NCBI GenBank assembly: GCA_016887485.1
Contig: CP069394.1
Span: 1,612,001 to 1,676,000, forward strand
Reading direction: 5' to 3'
Length of the DNA: 64,000 bases
Source: Chloroflexota bacterium
GTDB lineage: Bacteria; Chloroflexota; Anaerolineae; Anaerolineales; Anaerolineaceae
Positions 1-10,800 of the stretch are shown piece by piece. Position 1 is the first letter of the stretch. Each line of letters starts with the position of its first letter. Under the pieces are notes generated by a model. That model did not search any database, was not told where the DNA came from, and saw only the letters and a program-made list of their open reading frames with translations. The translations under genes were made by a program, and so were the position numbers.

Positions 1-184
1 TATAAATCGGCACATGGCGGCGTCCATCATGAACGGCAATGGTGTGTCCAACCATTTGGGGGAAGATAACACTTGCCCGACTCCAGGTGCGGATCACTTT
101 CTTCTCACCCTTGTCATTCATGTTTTCAATCTTTTTCAATAATTTCGGGTCGATATACGGACCCTTTTTCAGCGATCGCGACAT
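1..184 (-). CDS. rpsS: 30S ribosomal protein S19, 3' part cut by window edge
   Basis: The first 61 codons of S19 are visible, starting at an ATG at 184-182. The protein opens [12 protein letters not shown] and continues through the RTWSR and [14 protein letters not shown] motifs that contact 16S rRNA at the head of the small subunit. It lies 32 bases downstream of rplB, in the usual S10-operon order. The C-terminal third lies outside the window. Confidence 0.97.
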   Translation of the reverse strand, partial: MSRSLKKGPYIDPKLLKKIENMNDKGEKKVIRTWSRASVIFPQMVGHTIAVHDGRRHVPIY

Positions 185-216
185 GATTTCGTCCTCTTTC
201 TCGCTACAATATCCGA

Positions 217-1062
217 TTACTTACGACGCCGCTTCGCTTGGGAGCGATGGCGAACGATGTATTTATCAGTACGTTTGTTATGCCGGGTCTTCTTGCCCAG
301 AGTGGGTTTGCCCCAGGGGCTCTTCGGACCAGCCATACCAATCGGTGAACGACCTTCACCACCTCCATGCGGATGGTCTCGGGGGGTCATTGCGGAACCA
401 CGGACCGCAGGCCGCCAACCCATATGGCGTTTCCGGCCAGCTTTACCCAACTTGATGTTGGAGTGTTCCACATTGCCAACCTGACCAATGGAAGCACGGC
501 ACTCTTGCAGGACCAGGCGAACCTCACCCGAGGGGAGGCGCACATGGGCGTACTTACCTTCTTTAGCCAGCAATTGGGCGGAAGTCCCAGCGGAGCGAAC
601 CATCTGGCCGCCGTTACCGGGGTGCAGTTCCACATTGTGGATCGTGGTACCTACGGGAATACTCGCCATCGGGAGGCTGTTGCCAGGGCGAATTTCAGCT
701 TCAGTGCTGGAAAGCACTTTGTCGCCGACCATCAAACCAACTGGGGCCACAATATAGGCCTTTACGCCGTCAGCATAGTGCAGCAGAGCCAGACGAGCCG
801 TTCGGTTGGGGTCATATTCAATCGCCGCAACGGTGGCGGGAACATCAACTTTATCGCGTTTGAAGTCCACAATACGGATATACCGCTTGTGTCCGCCGCC
901 TCTATGGCGAACGGTGACCCGGCCGTACATATTGCGGCCAGAGCTCTTCCTCAAGGGGATGATCAACGACTTTTCAGGTGTCGTTTTTGTGATCTCTTCA
1001 AACGTATAACTCGTTTTATGACGAGTACCGGGTGTCTTAGGTTTATATACTTTTACGGCCAT
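217..1062 (-). CDS. rplB: 50S ribosomal protein L2
   Basis: L2 (281 residues, normal length about 275) binds 23S rRNA near the peptidyl-transferase centre and is needed for subunit joining. The sequence starts [14 protein letters not shown]. It carries the RHRGGGHKR motif near residue 55 and the C-terminal HPHGGGEGR motif, whose histidine is close to the catalytic centre, followed by a basic tail ending RSQAKRRRK. Its ATG overlaps the rplW stop by one base (TAATG), so translation is probably coupled. It is part of the rplC-rplD-rplW-rplB-rpsS series. Confidence 0.98.
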   Translation of the reverse strand: MAVKVYKPKTPGTRHKTSYTFEEITKTTPEKSLIIPLRKSSGRNMYGRVTVRHRGGGHKRYIRIVDFKRDKVDVPATVAAIEYDPNRTARLALLHYADGVKAYIVAPVGLMVGDKVLSSTEAEIRPGNSLPMASIPVGTTIHNVELHPGNGGQMVRSAGTSAQLLAKEGKYAHVRLPSGEVRLVLQECRASIGQVGNVEHSNIKLGKAGRKRHMGWRPAVRGSAMTPRDHPHGGGEGRSPIGMAGPKSPWGKPTLGKKTRHNKRTDKYIVRHRSQAKRRRK

Positions 1063-1367
1063 TACTCCACCCCTTCAAATATCGGGATGCGCTCGCCTTC
1101 GGTCAGGGTCACGATCGCCTTTTTGTAAGCGCTGGAGCGGGTACGCATCCGGCGGCTCTGCAGGCTTCGTGATTGCTTAGCGGGCACGTTCATAACGTTG
1201 ACGGTTTGCACTTTCACATCAAAAATCGTTTCAATCGCTTCTTTGATCTCAGTTTTTGAGGCTTTGGCATCCACCTCAAACACATACTGATTCAGCATCG
1301 AAGACTGATAATTCGATTTCTCAGTGATGATCGGGCGGCGGATGATGTCAAATACAGTTTTCTTCAT
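1062..1367 (-). CDS. rplW: 50S ribosomal protein L23
   Basis: L23 (101 residues) sits at the exit of the ribosomal tunnel and is the docking site for trigger factor and SRP. The N-terminal [11 protein letters not shown] stretch and the later [13 protein letters not shown] segment are typical of bacterial L23. It is short, with only the globular part and the usual hairpin. It lies 14 bases after rplD and its stop codon overlaps the rplB start. Confidence 0.97.
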   Translation of the reverse strand: MKKTVFDIIRRPIITEKSNYQSSMLNQYVFEVDAKASKTEIKEAIETIFDVKVQTVNVMNVPAKQSRSLQSRRMRTRSSAYKKAIVTLTEGERIPIFEGVE

Positions 1368-1381
1368 GATTTCATTCCTAC

Positions 1382-2011
1382 CTATCCGAGATAACTCGCG
1401 ATGACATCCAAAGCAGCAACCGGCATCACAACTTTTTTGTAACCCAGGAGGTCACGAACGTTGAGATAGCTGGCGTTCAGGGTCTTGGCATCTTCAATAT
1501 TGGCGCAAGTCCGCTTCACATCAGCATATTCCGGGGCATTTTCCGGGATCAGCACCAAAACGTTACCTTCCCCAGCCAGAGATTGCAGTGCTTCTGCCAT
1601 GTTCCGAGTCTTAGCTTCATCCAACTTAAATTCATCCACCAGGACGATTTGGCCTTCAGAGGCTTTTACTGATAAGGCAGACCGAAGGGCCGCCCTACGC
1701 ATCTTTTTAGGCATTGCCTTGTCATAAGAACGCGGCTTGGGGGTAAAGATCTTACCACCGCCAACCCATTGCGCAGCTCGAATAGAGCCTTGCCGGGCAC
1801 GACCGGTTCCTTTTTGGCGCCAGGGTTTGCGGCCACCACCAGATACCTCACTGCGACCTTTGGTCGAGTGGGTGCCCAGGCGGCTATTGGCCATCTGCCT
1901 GACATAAGCCTGATGCATTAGATCAACTTTTACTGGGGCTTCGAAAATCGCTGCAGGCAACTCTGCCTTACTGACTTTCTTACCCTTCATGTTGAAGACA
2001 TCAACTTCCAT
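1382..2011 (-). CDS. rplD: 50S ribosomal protein L4
   Basis: L4 (209 residues) lines the exit tunnel through its basic extended loop. The loop is visible at residues 45-75, with [16 protein letters not shown] as the family signature. In several bacteria L4 also represses its own operon by binding the mRNA leader; whether that happens here is unknown, although rplC has a structured leader upstream. The start at 2011 gives the common [10 protein letters not shown] opening. It lies between rplC (42 bases upstream) and rplW. Confidence 0.97.
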   Translation of the reverse strand: MEVDVFNMKGKKVSKAELPAAIFEAPVKVDLMHQAYVRQMANSRLGTHSTKGRSEVSGGGRKPWRQKGTGRARQGSIRAAQWVGGGKIFTPKPRSYDKAMPKKMRRAALRSALSVKASEGQIVLVDEFKLDEAKTRNMAEALQSLAGEGNVLVLIPENAPEYADVKRTCANIEDAKTLNASYLNVRDLLGYKKVVMPVAALDVIASYLG

Positions 2012-2053
2012 GATTACTCAACTCCCATTAGTGGCTATCGCCCAACCGGGCGT

Positions 2054-2683
2054 CTATTGTTTCCGGGCAGCCTTGATCACTACCACGCCGCCTTTAGGGC
2101 CGGGCACGGAGCCATCAACTGCAATAAGATTGCGTTCCGGGTCAACTATAACGACACGCATATTCGTGGATGTTACGCGATCGTTCCCCATCCGTCCAGG
2201 GCCGCGCTTCCCCTTAAACACACGACCTGGGGTCGTGCCTGCTGCCAGGGAACCAGGCGAACGTTGACGGTCAGATTGACCGTGCGTCTTGGGGCCGCCA
2301 TTGAAATTGTGGCGCTTCATTACACCGGCAAATCCGCGACCTTTGCTGATTCCAACGACATCAACCCGTTCACCCGCTTCGAAGACATCAGCTTTAAGCA
2401 TATCGCCTTCGGAAACGTCCGGTTTACTTAATCTAAATTCACGTAAAACTTTTAATGGTGGCAATTCATTCCGCACGAGGTGCCCCATCTGACCCCCGGT
2501 CAAGCGCTTGGGTTTAACCTCTGCGAACCCGAGCTGGACAGCGGAATAACCATCATTCTCAACTGTCTTCACTTGGGTGACATAGCAAGGCCCAGCTTCG
2601 ATAAGCGTAACGGGGATCGAAATCCCGTCATCATCGAAAATCTGGGTCATACCAACTTTTCGTCCAATAAGCCCTTTTAACAT
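2054..2683 (-). CDS. rplC: 50S ribosomal protein L3
   Basis: L3 (209 residues) is a primary 23S rRNA-binding protein that reaches the peptidyl-transferase centre. The sequence begins MLKGLIGRKVGMTQIF and contains the signature GRGFAGVMKRHNF and the Q-rich loop region around HGQSDRQRSPGS. That loop is the part methylated on glutamine in many bacteria. It is the first gene after an internal promoter at 2857-2885 and a leader of about 167 nt, so it heads its own transcription unit even though rpsJ and tuf are upstream on the same strand. The RBS is CAGGAG. Confidence 0.98.
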   Translation of the reverse strand: MLKGLIGRKVGMTQIFDDDGISIPVTLIEAGPCYVTQVKTVENDGYSAVQLGFAEVKPKRLTGGQMGHLVRNELPPLKVLREFRLSKPDVSEGDMLKADVFEAGERVDVVGISKGRGFAGVMKRHNFNGGPKTHGQSDRQRSPGSLAAGTTPGRVFKGKRGPGRMGNDRVTSTNMRVVIVDPERNLIAVDGSVPGPKGGVVVIKAARKQ

Positions 2684-2850
2684 AATATGTATTCTCCTGT
2701 AACATTCGATTTCGTCAAGACTGTCAGCCTGGGCACGGCTGCATCATCTCCGAACGTAGCACAGTCAACCTCCCTGGCGCGGCCTCTCTTTGGACCTACG
2801 CACAGACAAGCTCTTATGCCACCTTAAAAGGTCGGCTTTTAAGCCGAAAC
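2684..2850 (-). promoter_or_regulatory. structured 5' leader of the rplC operon
   Basis: About 167 nt lie between the predicted start of transcription and the rplC ATG with no ORF. Inverted repeats are visible on the minus strand: CGGCTT/AAGCCG with a 2-nt loop, ACCTT/AAGGT, and an outer GACTGT (2766-2761) pairing with ACAGTC (2724-2719) that encloses AGCC/GGCT. A long structured leader ahead of L3-L4 fits autogenous control of the S10 operon, known in other bacteria through L4. The specific fold is my inference. Confidence 0.5.
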
Positions 2851-2856
2851 TTGATG

Positions 2857-2885
2857 ATTCTACCATCATATGGCAAGTTTGCCAA
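2857..2885 (-). promoter_or_regulatory. sigma-70 promoter for rplC operon
   Basis: On the minus strand TTGGCA (2885-2880) is followed after exactly 17 bp by TAGAAT (2862-2857). The -10 region and its flanks, ATGGTAGAATCATC, are identical over 14 bases to the promoter in front of rpsL, so the two ribosomal-protein units probably share a promoter type. Confidence 0.8.
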
Positions 2886-2986
2886 GACTCAATTTTGATT
2901 GATTCCTGGCAGAAGGAGGTCATCCAAGGGATAGAGGTTTTCTCTCCCGGGATCGACCAGCCATCTGCCAGCAACCAGGTCAGATG

Positions 2987-3295
2987 CTAAATCTTGATTT
3001 CGATATCAACGCCAGCAGGCAGATTCAGACGCATGAGCATATCAATGGTCTTTGAGTCGGGGTCCATCACATCAATCAAACGATTGTGTGTCCGCATCTC
3101 AAAATGCTCCTGCGAGTCCTTATCAATGAACGGTGAACGTGTGACTGTGAAACGTTCGATTTTGGTCGGTAACGGGACCGGTCCAACAACCTGAGCACCA
3201 CTGCGTTCAGCCGTTTCCACAATCCGCTTGGCGGATTGGTCGATCACTCGGTGATCATAAGCCTTCAGACGAATTCGAATCTTTTGTTTAGCCAT
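2987..3295 (-). CDS. rpsJ: 30S ribosomal protein S10
   Basis: S10 (102 residues) is in the head of the small subunit and is also the NusE antitermination partner of NusB. It opens [19 protein letters not shown] and has the GPVPLPTK and [12 protein letters not shown] motifs. Here it follows tuf by 16 bases and probably ends the str transcription unit, because a separate promoter and leader precede rplC. Confidence 0.98.
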   Translation of the reverse strand: MAKQKIRIRLKAYDHRVIDQSAKRIVETAERSGAQVVGPVPLPTKIERFTVTRSPFIDKDSQEHFEMRTHNRLIDVMDPDSKTIDMLMRLNLPAGVDIEIKI

Positions 3296-3311
3296 AATTT
3301 CTTCCTAATTA

Positions 3312-4514
3312 TTATTCAATGATCTTGGAGATCACACCGGCACCCACGGTCAGGCCACCCTCACGGATAGCGAACTGGGAACCGTTCTCCAACGCCACAG
3401 GCACGATCAATTCAACTTCCATGTTCACACGGTCGCCAGGCAGCACCATCTCGGTACCTTCGGGCAGGGTCACCGTGCCGGTAACATCCATTGTCCGGAT
3501 GAAGAACTGCGGACGATAGCCAGTGAAGAATGCACTGTGCCGCCCACCCTCTTCTCGGGTCAGGATGTAGACTTCACCTTCAAACTTCGTGTGGGGGGTA
3601 ATGCTGCCAGGTTTGGCAATAACCATACCACGTTCCACATCTTCACGACCGATACCACGAAGCAACAAACCAACGTTATCACCCGCCATACCTTCGTCCA
3701 GAAGTTTGTGGAACATTTCCACACCGGTCACGACCGAGCTCATGCTCTTTTCCTGCAGACCGACGATCTCAACTGGGTCACTGGTGTGAACAATACCGCG
3801 TTCAATACGGCCGGTCACCACAGTACCACGGCCCTTGATCGAGAAGACGTCTTCCACGGGCATCATGAACGGTTTGTCAACGTCACGTTCCGGCAGCGGA
3901 ATGTAGTTATCAACGGCATCCATCAGTTCGTTGATGCAGGCATATTCGGGAGCGTTCGGATCGGTGGATTCGCATTCCAGAGCCTGGAGTGCACTACCCT
4001 GGATGATCGGAATGTCGTCTCCAGGGAAACCGTAGCTGCTCAGCATTTCACGGAGTTCCATTTCAACCAGTTCCAACAGCTCAGGATCGTCCATCATGTC
4101 AACCTTGTTCAGGAAGACTACGATGCTGGGAACCTCAACCTGGTGGGCCAATAGAACGTGCTCACGGGTCTGGGGCATCGCTCCATCAGGAGCTGCCACC
4201 ACCAGAATTGCGCCATCAACCTGCGCCGCACCAGTGATCATGTTCTTGATGTAGTCACGGTGACCCGGCATATCCACGTGGGCGTAATGCCGTTTATCAG
4301 ACTCATATTCAACGTGTGAAATGTTAATCGTGATACCGCGATCTTTTTCTTCCGGCGCATTGTCGATTGTGTCAAAGGCCCGATAATCTGCGTAGCCCTT
4401 CAGTCCCTGTACTTTTGTGATCGCCGCTGTCAACGTGGTTTTACCATGGTCAATGTGCCCCATCGTGCCTACGTTCATATGCGGTTTTGATCGATCAAAT
4501 TTTTCCTTGGCCAT
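3312..4514 (-). CDS. tuf: elongation factor Tu
   Basis: EF-Tu (400 residues, full length) delivers aminoacyl-tRNA to the ribosome as a GTP complex. G1 is GHIDHGKTT near residue 20, G3 is DMPGH near 80 and G4 is NKVD near 136. Domains 2 and 3 follow, with GRGTVVTGR and the C-terminal [15 protein letters not shown]. It is 38 bases downstream of fusA and 16 upstream of rpsJ, the classical str order. Confidence 0.98.
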   Translation of the reverse strand: MAKEKFDRSKPHMNVGTMGHIDHGKTTLTAAITKVQGLKGYADYRAFDTIDNAPEEKDRGITINISHVEYESDKRHYAHVDMPGHRDYIKNMITGAAQVDGAILVVAAPDGAMPQTREHVLLAHQVEVPSIVVFLNKVDMMDDPELLELVEMELREMLSSYGFPGDDIPIIQGSALQALECESTDPNAPEYACINELMDAVDNYIPLPERDVDKPFMMPVEDVFSIKGRGTVVTGRIERGIVHTSDPVEIVGLQEKSMSSVVTGVEMFHKLLDEGMAGDNVGLLLRGIGREDVERGMVIAKPGSITPHTKFEGEVYILTREEGGRHSAFFTGYRPQFFIRTMDVTGTVTLPEGTEMVLPGDRVNMEVELIVPVALENGSQFAIREGGLTVGAGVISKIIE

Positions 4515-4552
4515 CTTAAAAATAACTCCTCAACTAGATAAGATAACGATTT

Positions 4553-6631
4553 CTACATACCTTGGATCTTCTTCATTACGGCCTCTGAAACTGGCGCGTA
4601 ATGGTCAAATTCCATTGTGAATACACCACGGCCTTTAGTAGCTGAGCGTAATTCTGTTGCATAACCGAACATTTGGGCCAGCGGGACTTCCGCGTCAATC
4701 ACCTGAGCATTACCAGGGCGCACATCCATCCCCAACACATTACCGTGGCGGGCGTTTATTTGTCCGATTACCTCACCCATATGCTCTTCGGGGACCACAA
4801 CTTCAACCTTCATGATCGGTTCAAGTAAGACAGGTCTACCCTTCGGCACACCTTCGCGGATGGCGAAGATTGCAGCTGTGCGGAATGCCATATCACTGGA
4901 GTCAACTTCATGCGAAGAGCCATCAATCAAGGTGACTTTCATGTCTGTCATGGGATAGCCGGAGACCACACCACTTTCGACAGCTTCACGAACACCTTTT
5001 TCAACGGATGGGATATATTCTCTCGGAATAGCGCCGCCTTTAATTTCTTCTGCGAATTCAAAGCCCGAACCGCTTTCCAAAGGCTCAATCCGAAGGACAA
5101 CATGACCATATTGACCATGGCCGCCGGTTTGTTTAACAAATTTATATTCTGCTTCAGGAACGGCTTTAGTAATAGTCTCATGGTAAGCAACCCGAGGGTT
5201 ACCTACATTAGCCTGAACCTTGAATTCCCGGAGCATCCGGTCCACAAGGATATCCAGATGAAGCTCGCCCATACCTGAAATTATGGTCTGACCTGTTTCA
5301 TCATCCACGCGGACTTTAAAGGTCGGATCCTCCTCAGCCAACTTCTGCAGAGCTTCACTCATCTTATCCTGGTCAGCCAGTGTTTTGGGCTCAATCGCCA
5401 CAGAGATCACTGGATCAGGGAAGCTGATCGTTTCAAGAACGATCGGATTGTTCATGTCACTGAGTGTGTCACCGGTATAGCTTTGTTTGAGGCCCAGAAT
5501 CGCGCCAATTTCACCAGCATGCAGTTCATCCACATCTTCGCGGTGGTCAGCATACATACGTAACAACCGGCCAACCCGTTCACGTTTTTCCTGCGTGGAA
5601 TTAAGATAGGTGGAACCTTTCTTAACCACACCAGAATAGATCCGAATATAGGCCAAGCGACCAACATAAGGATCCGTGACGATCTTGAAGACCAAGGCTG
5701 ACATAGGTTCATCATCCCGGGAAGCGCGGGTCACCTCTTCATCCGTTTTGGTATGGTGGCCGATAACATCGGGCATATCCAACGGTGAAGGCAAATAATC
5801 CACCACAGCATCCAGCAAAGGCTGAACGCCCTTATTCTTTAATGAAGAACCGGCAAATACTGGAGCGACCTCGTTTTTCAGAACGCCATGGCGAAGGGCA
5901 GCTTTCATTTCCTCAATGGTCAGCTCCTCACCCTCAAGATACTTGAGAGTCAGGTCATCATCGAGTTCGGCAATCCGCTCAACCATTTCAGCCCGCTTCT
6001 CCTTGACGAGATCGCGCATATTTTCCGGAACTTCTGTATATTCCGGTGTACTGCCCAATTCATCTTCAAAAAGAATCGCCTGCTCAGTGAGCAAATCAAC
6101 GACACCAACAAAGTTGTCTTCAGCGCCAATCGGCACCTGCATGGCAATGGGATGAGCACCCAACCGCTCTTCAATCGACTTGATTGTGCGATCAAAGGAA
6201 GCCCCAACCCGATCCATTTTGTTAGCAAAACAGATCCGGGGCACCTGGTATCGGTCAGCCTGGCGCCAAACCGTCTCGCTCTGAGGCTCCACACCCTGAA
6301 CACCATCAAAAACCACAACACCGCCGTCCAATACGCGCAAAGAGCGCTGGACTTCGGCGGTGAAGTCAATGTGCCCGGGGGTGTCAATCAGGTTAATCTG
6401 GTAATCTTTCCAAAATGCAGTTACCGCAGCTGAAACAATCGTGATACCACGTTCACGTTCCTGCTCCATCCAGTCGGTGACAGTTGTGCCGTCATCAACC
6501 GAACCAATGCGATAGGTTCGGCCGGTATAGAACAATATCCGTTCTGTGGTTGTCGTCTTACCGGCATCAATATGCGCAATAATACCAATATTGCGATATC
6601 GTTCCAGCGGGTACTCTTTCTCAGCCATCAA
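4553..6631 (-). CDS. fusA: elongation factor G
   Basis: EF-G (692 residues) is the translocase GTPase. The GTPase domain has [12 protein letters not shown] near residue 18, DTPGH near 86 and NKMD near 140. Domains III-V are complete, ending in the usual alpha/beta C-terminus. ATG codons are adjacent at 6631 and 6628; either could start the protein, giving [15 protein letters not shown]. It lies 35 bases after rpsG. There is a single fusA in the window, in the str operon, so it is taken as the housekeeping copy rather than a paralogue. Confidence 0.97.
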   Translation of the reverse strand: MMAEKEYPLERYRNIGIIAHIDAGKTTTTERILFYTGRTYRIGSVDDGTTVTDWMEQERERGITIVSAAVTAFWKDYQINLIDTPGHIDFTAEVQRSLRVLDGGVVVFDGVQGVEPQSETVWRQADRYQVPRICFANKMDRVGASFDRTIKSIEERLGAHPIAMQVPIGAEDNFVGVVDLLTEQAILFEDELGSTPEYTEVPENMRDLVKEKRAEMVERIAELDDDLTLKYLEGEELTIEEMKAALRHGVLKNEVAPVFAGSSLKNKGVQPLLDAVVDYLPSPLDMPDVIGHHTKTDEEVTRASRDDEPMSALVFKIVTDPYVGRLAYIRIYSGVVKKGSTYLNSTQEKRERVGRLLRMYADHREDVDELHAGEIGAILGLKQSYTGDTLSDMNNPIVLETISFPDPVISVAIEPKTLADQDKMSEALQKLAEEDPTFKVRVDDETGQTIISGMGELHLDILVDRMLREFKVQANVGNPRVAYHETITKAVPEAEYKFVKQTGGHGQYGHVVLRIEPLESGSGFEFAEEIKGGAIPREYIPSVEKGVREAVESGVVSGYPMTDMKVTLIDGSSHEVDSSDMAFRTAAIFAIREGVPKGRPVLLEPIMKVEVVVPEEHMGEVIGQINARHGNVLGMDVRPGNAQVIDAEVPLAQMFGYATELRSATKGRGVFTMEFDHYAPVSEAVMKKIQGM

Positions 6632-6666
6632 TAATCATCCGATCCGATCAAAGGAAAATCCAAATC

Positions 6667-7137
6667 CTAAAGACGGAAATGGGAGAAAGCGCGGTTGGCT
6701 TCGGCCATACGGTGAGTTTCCTCACGGCGGCGATAGGCGGCGCCCTGGTTGGAGGCGGCGTCCATCAATTCACCCGCTAATTTCTCCGCGTAGGATTTCC
6801 CTGATCGCTCACGGGAAGCTGCAATGATCCAGCGCATCGCCAAATATTTACGGCGGCTGGGTTCAACTTCCATAGGCACCTGGTAGGTCGCACCACCGAC
6901 ACGGCGGGGGCGAACTTCCATCATGGGAGAAACGCTTTTGATCGCGGCGTCGAATGTCTCGAGTGGATCTTTGCCAGTACGCTCTCCAATCAGGTCAAGG
7001 GCATCATACATCAGCCGGGTGGCTGTGCTTTTCTTGCCATTGAGCATGATCCGATTGATCATCTCCTGAATTTCGATTCTCCCGAAACGAGCGTCAGGGA
7101 AGATTTCTCGTTTTTCTGGTGTATATCTTCGCGCCAT
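6667..7137 (-). CDS. rpsG: 30S ribosomal protein S7
   Basis: S7 (156 residues) nucleates assembly of the 30S head. The sequence MARRYTPEKREIFPDARF leads into NRIMLNGKKSTA and the C-terminal KTHRMAEANRAFSHFR-type ending (here ETHRMAEANRAFSHFRL). It is separated from rpsL by an unusually long 113-nt gap that contains a hairpin, reminiscent of the S7 feedback site known in the E. coli str mRNA. Confidence 0.98.
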   Translation of the reverse strand: MARRYTPEKREIFPDARFGRIEIQEMINRIMLNGKKSTATRLMYDALDLIGERTGKDPLETFDAAIKSVSPMMEVRPRRVGGATYQVPMEVEPSRRKYLAMRWIIAASRERSGKSYAEKLAGELMDAASNQGAAYRRREETHRMAEANRAFSHFRL

Positions 7138-7169
7138 TCCTACTCCTTACAAAACATAAAAAATTAAAA

Positions 7170-7225
7170 TAGGGCAAAGCATTTAAACAAATCCTCTATG
7201 AGACCGATTGAAATGCTTCGCCCTA
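7170..7225 (-). promoter_or_regulatory. rpsL-rpsG intercistronic hairpin, possible S7 site
   Basis: TAGGGC and AGCATTT (7170-7175, 7178-7184) pair with AAATGCT and GCCCTA (7211-7217, 7220-7225): a 13-bp stem broken by a 2x2 internal loop, with a 26-nt loop. No T-run follows, so it is not a simple terminator. In E. coli the rpsL-rpsG spacer is the binding site through which S7 represses the operon. Position and structure fit the same role here, but there is no direct evidence. Confidence 0.5.
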
Positions 7226-7250
7226 AAAATTCTAACTCTGACTCTGGCAA

Positions 7251-7667
7251 TTACTTGGGCTTCTTAGCCCCGTATTTTGAGCGACCGTGGGAACGATCCT
7301 CAACACCAGTCGAGTCTAATGTACCTCGGACGATGTGGTAGCGAACACCAGGCAGGTCCTTGACACGGCCGCCGCGCACGAGCACAACAGAGTGCTCCTG
7401 GAGCTGATGGCCTTCACCAGGGATGTAGGCGGTCACTTCCATGTGATTCGTCAGACGTACACGGGCGATTTTCCGCAGAGCGGAATTCGGTTTCTTGGGG
7501 GTCATGGTACGCACGACCGTGCAAACACCACGCTTCTGCGGTGCGCCTTTCGGCTGGCGAATGCGTTTCTGCTTCTGTGAGTTATAGGTATATTGCAGTG
7601 CAGGCGCCTTGCTTTTATTCCGTTTGGAATCTCGGCCTTTGCGTATCAATTGGTTGATCGTGGGCAC
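7251..7667 (-). CDS. rpsL: 30S ribosomal protein S12
   Basis: S12 (138 residues) is part of the decoding centre and the site of streptomycin-resistance mutations. It reads (M)[12 protein letters not shown], has the [10 protein letters not shown] motif with the lysine that is changed in resistant strains, and [11 protein letters not shown] chose the GTG at 7667-7665 because S12 homologues begin there and GGAGG (7677-7673) lies 5 nt upstream. An in-frame TTG at 7679 would place the start inside the ribosome binding site. It is the first gene of the str unit. Confidence 0.97.
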   Translation of the reverse strand: MPTINQLIRKGRDSKRNKSKAPALQYTYNSQKQKRIRQPKGAPQKRGVCTVVRTMTPKKPNSALRKIARVRLTNHMEVTAYIPGEGHQLQEHSVVLVRGGRVKDLPGVRYHIVRGTLDSTGVEDRSHGRSKYGAKKPK

Positions 7668-7707
7668 ATTTGCCTCCAAGTCTAACTAATGACTTCTTCC
7701 AATAAGG

Positions 7708-7740
7708 GAGGCCATCATCATCTTGCAAGTCGATGGCCTC
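7708..7740 (-). promoter_or_regulatory. rpsL leader hairpin
   Basis: GAGGCCATC (7740-7732 on the minus strand) pairs perfectly with GATGGCCTC (7716-7708) around a 15-nt loop inside the roughly 135-nt rpsL leader. There is no U-tract, so this is more likely a protein-binding or mRNA-stabilising element than a terminator. Confidence 0.5.
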
Positions 7741-7809
7741 GCTGCTATCCAATTTTGCCTCCAAATGCTGACCGGCATTATAGGGCCAGAATGAAGGTAA
7801 CGAGGGATG

Positions 7810-7838
7810 ATTCTACCATGTGTGAGGGGGGGCGTCAA
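7810..7838 (-). promoter_or_regulatory. sigma-70 promoter of the str operon
   Basis: TTGACG (7838-7833) and TAGAAT (7815-7810) are 17 bp apart on the minus strand. The site starts 26 bases before the rpoB stop side of the gap, so rpsL has its own promoter directly behind rpoB. It shares the 14-base core ATGGTAGAATCATC with the rplC promoter. Confidence 0.8.
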
Positions 7839-7863
7839 GGAGATTCAGCCGCCCGAGTCCCTC

Positions 7864-10800
7864 TTAGATATCACTCCCAATACTAATCAAACCGGTAGGT
7901 GTGTTAGGCAATCGGGCCTTATCCTCGTCCTTACCAAATTTGATCACTTCACCACTTTCGAGTACAGCTTCCACTGCCAGCCCGAGGCTCTGCATTTCCT
8001 TGACCAGAACCTTGAAGGCTGCCGGGATGCCAGGATCTTCAATCGGCTCACCCTTGACGATCGATTCATAGGTCGCCACACGGCCGGTCACATCATCGGA
8101 TTTCACAGTGAGCATTTCCTGGAGCATGTAAGCGGCGCCATAAGCCTCCAGCGCCCACACTTCCATCTCACCGAAACGCTGGCCGCCGAATTGAGCTTTA
8201 CCGCCCAGAGGCTGCTGAGTCACGAGGCTGTAAGGGCCAGTAGAACGAGCATGGACTTTGTCTTCGACAAGGTGGTGCAGTTTCATCACAACCATCAAAC
8301 CAATGGTCACCGGGTGATCATAATAATCACCGGATTTGCCATCGCGGAGCTTCTGCTTACCGAGGGTCGGCATCGGGCGATTGACCTTCACCATCACCTC
8401 ACGAGCCTTTTCCCGCAGTTCTTCCCCGCTGAGGCTCTTCTTGACCTTCTCGCCGTGGCGTTCCATCCAGAGATGGAGACAGGCTTCGATGGCCCGTGTA
8501 TCCTGGTCAAAACGACCGGCAACAGGGATCTCATCAGTTTCAAAGGCCAAGATCGAATCAGGGTCATAACCTTGATCCCGCAACCATTCCTTTAATACAA
8601 CCCTACGGGCATAGGTCTGGCTTGAGGCCAGTTCGTATACATCATAGCCGCGATCGCCCAGCCACTCTTCCAAATAGAGCAAGCGGACTTCGTCTTGGTC
8701 ACGGATCATCTCAGGATCGTAGGTCTGCTCATCCAGCCATTCCCAGGCTTTCTCAGCAGCAATATCCCAGGCATAGTCAATCATCCAGGCCCGGGCCAGC
8801 TCAGCTTCAATTTCATACTCGGTTGCACCATCGAAAACAGGTGTCACAGCCCGAAAGCCGAGACGTTCTGCGGCCCAACCCAAGTGGGTTTCCAGAACCT
8901 GACCGATGTTCATACGCCCAGGCACACCCAACGGGTTCAGGATCACGTCAACAGGACGGCCATTATCCAGGAAGGGCATATCTTCGACCGGAACTACCAG
9001 GGAAACAACACCTTTGTTTCCGTGGCGGCCAGCCATCTTATCACCAGCCGTGATCTTCCGGTGTTGTGCCACTGAGACTCGCACCATCATATCCACACCA
9101 GCTTTAAGGTCGGAATTATCCTCACGGGTGAAGACTTTCACGTCCACCACAATCCCATGTTCACCATGCGGCATGCGCAGGGAGGTGTCTTTCACATCAC
9201 GGGATTTCTCCCCAAAGATCGCCCGGAGTAACCGCTCTTCAGGGGTTAGTTCTTTTTCACCTTTAGGCGTGATCTTGCCGACCAGAATATCGTTCGGGCC
9301 GACTTCAGCGCCGATCCGGATGATGCCATGTTCGTCAAGGTTGCGAATCGCATCCTCACCGACATTGGGGATATCACGAGTGATCTCTTCAGGACCCAGT
9401 TTGGTGTCCCGGGCTTCGACTTCGTGCTTCTCAATATGCACAGAAGTGAACCGATCTTCCTCAACAAGGACTTCCGAGATCAGGATGGCGTCTTCAAAGT
9501 TTCCGCCTTCCCAGGGCAAGAATGCAACCAGCACGTTTTGGCCGAGGGCAAGTTTCCCATCCACCGAGGAGGAAGAGTCGCCGACAATCTGGCCTTTTTG
9601 GATCCGCTGCCCCTTGATCACAGCAGGGCGTTGGTCAATACATGTTGACTGGTTGGAACGGCGGTATTTCCGCAGGTTATAGGTATGGATATTACCGCCC
9701 TTTTCACGGACCTGAACCATCCGGCCCGTCACGGACACAACTTCACCATCGTCATCAGCCACAACGAGCTGACCGGAGTCGAGAGCGGAGAATTCTTCCA
9801 TACCGGTTGAAACAATCGGGACCTCAGGCCGCACCAATGGAACTGCCTGAGCCTGCATGTTCGAGCCCATCAACGCACGGTTGGCGTCGTCATGCTCGAG
9901 GAAGGGGATCAACGCGGCGCTGACGCCTACGATCTGTTGCGGCGCCACATCCATATAATCAATCTGTTCCGGGTTCCCCAACAAAAAGCCGGAGTGCAAA
10001 CGACATGAAACACGGCGGGTGAATTCTTTGTGCTCGTTCAGAGATGCATTCGCCTGAGCGATAACAAATTTATCTTCCTTATCAGCAGAGAGATATTCAT
10101 AAACTTCAGAGACGAAGGGGGTTATCAGGATGAAATCAACGTCCAATTTCGCCAGTTTCTTCGCCAGGTCTTTGTCAATACGCTCACCCTTGACGCCAAT
10201 CACCTTGTCAGTCTTGGGGTCTTTCACATCTTCCCGAAGCTCGTGACCTTCCAGGTCATCCTTCGGTTTGAGCTGTTTGACCACTTTGCGATAAGGTGTC
10301 TCAATGAAGCCATATTCATTGACGGTGGCGTAGGTCGCCATACGGCCGATCAGACCAATGTTTGGACCTTCAGGGGTCTCAATCGGGCAGATCCGGCCAT
10401 AGTGGGTGTGATGCACGTCACGCACATCAAAGCCAGCGCGTTCACGCCGCAGACCGCCAGGGCCTAAAGCAGAGAGGGTCCGTTTGTGACGCAACTCGGA
10501 GAGCGGGTTGGTTTCTTCCATGAATTGGGACAACTGACTGGAACCGAAGAACTCTCGCAGGGACGCCACAACTGGGCGAATGTTCACGAGGCTGGTCGGT
10601 GAAACCTGGTCCTGATCACGGATGGACATACGCTCACGGATGACACGTTCCATCCGGCGCAAGCCCACGCGGAGTTTATTCTGGATCAATTCACCAACGG
10701 TCTTCACTCGGCGGTTGCCGAGATGGTCGATATCATCCTCACGAACCACACCGTTGTTGATCTGGATCATCCGGCGCACAATGTGCAGGATATCCGATTT

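Noticed and set aside
367-1128. Long plus-strand ORFs opposite ribosomal protein genes (also near 3537-4154, 7807-8595, 8496-9053, 9642-9923 and 41157-42317)
   Set aside because: They are mirror frames of highly expressed conserved genes; they have no RBS and no recognisable domains.
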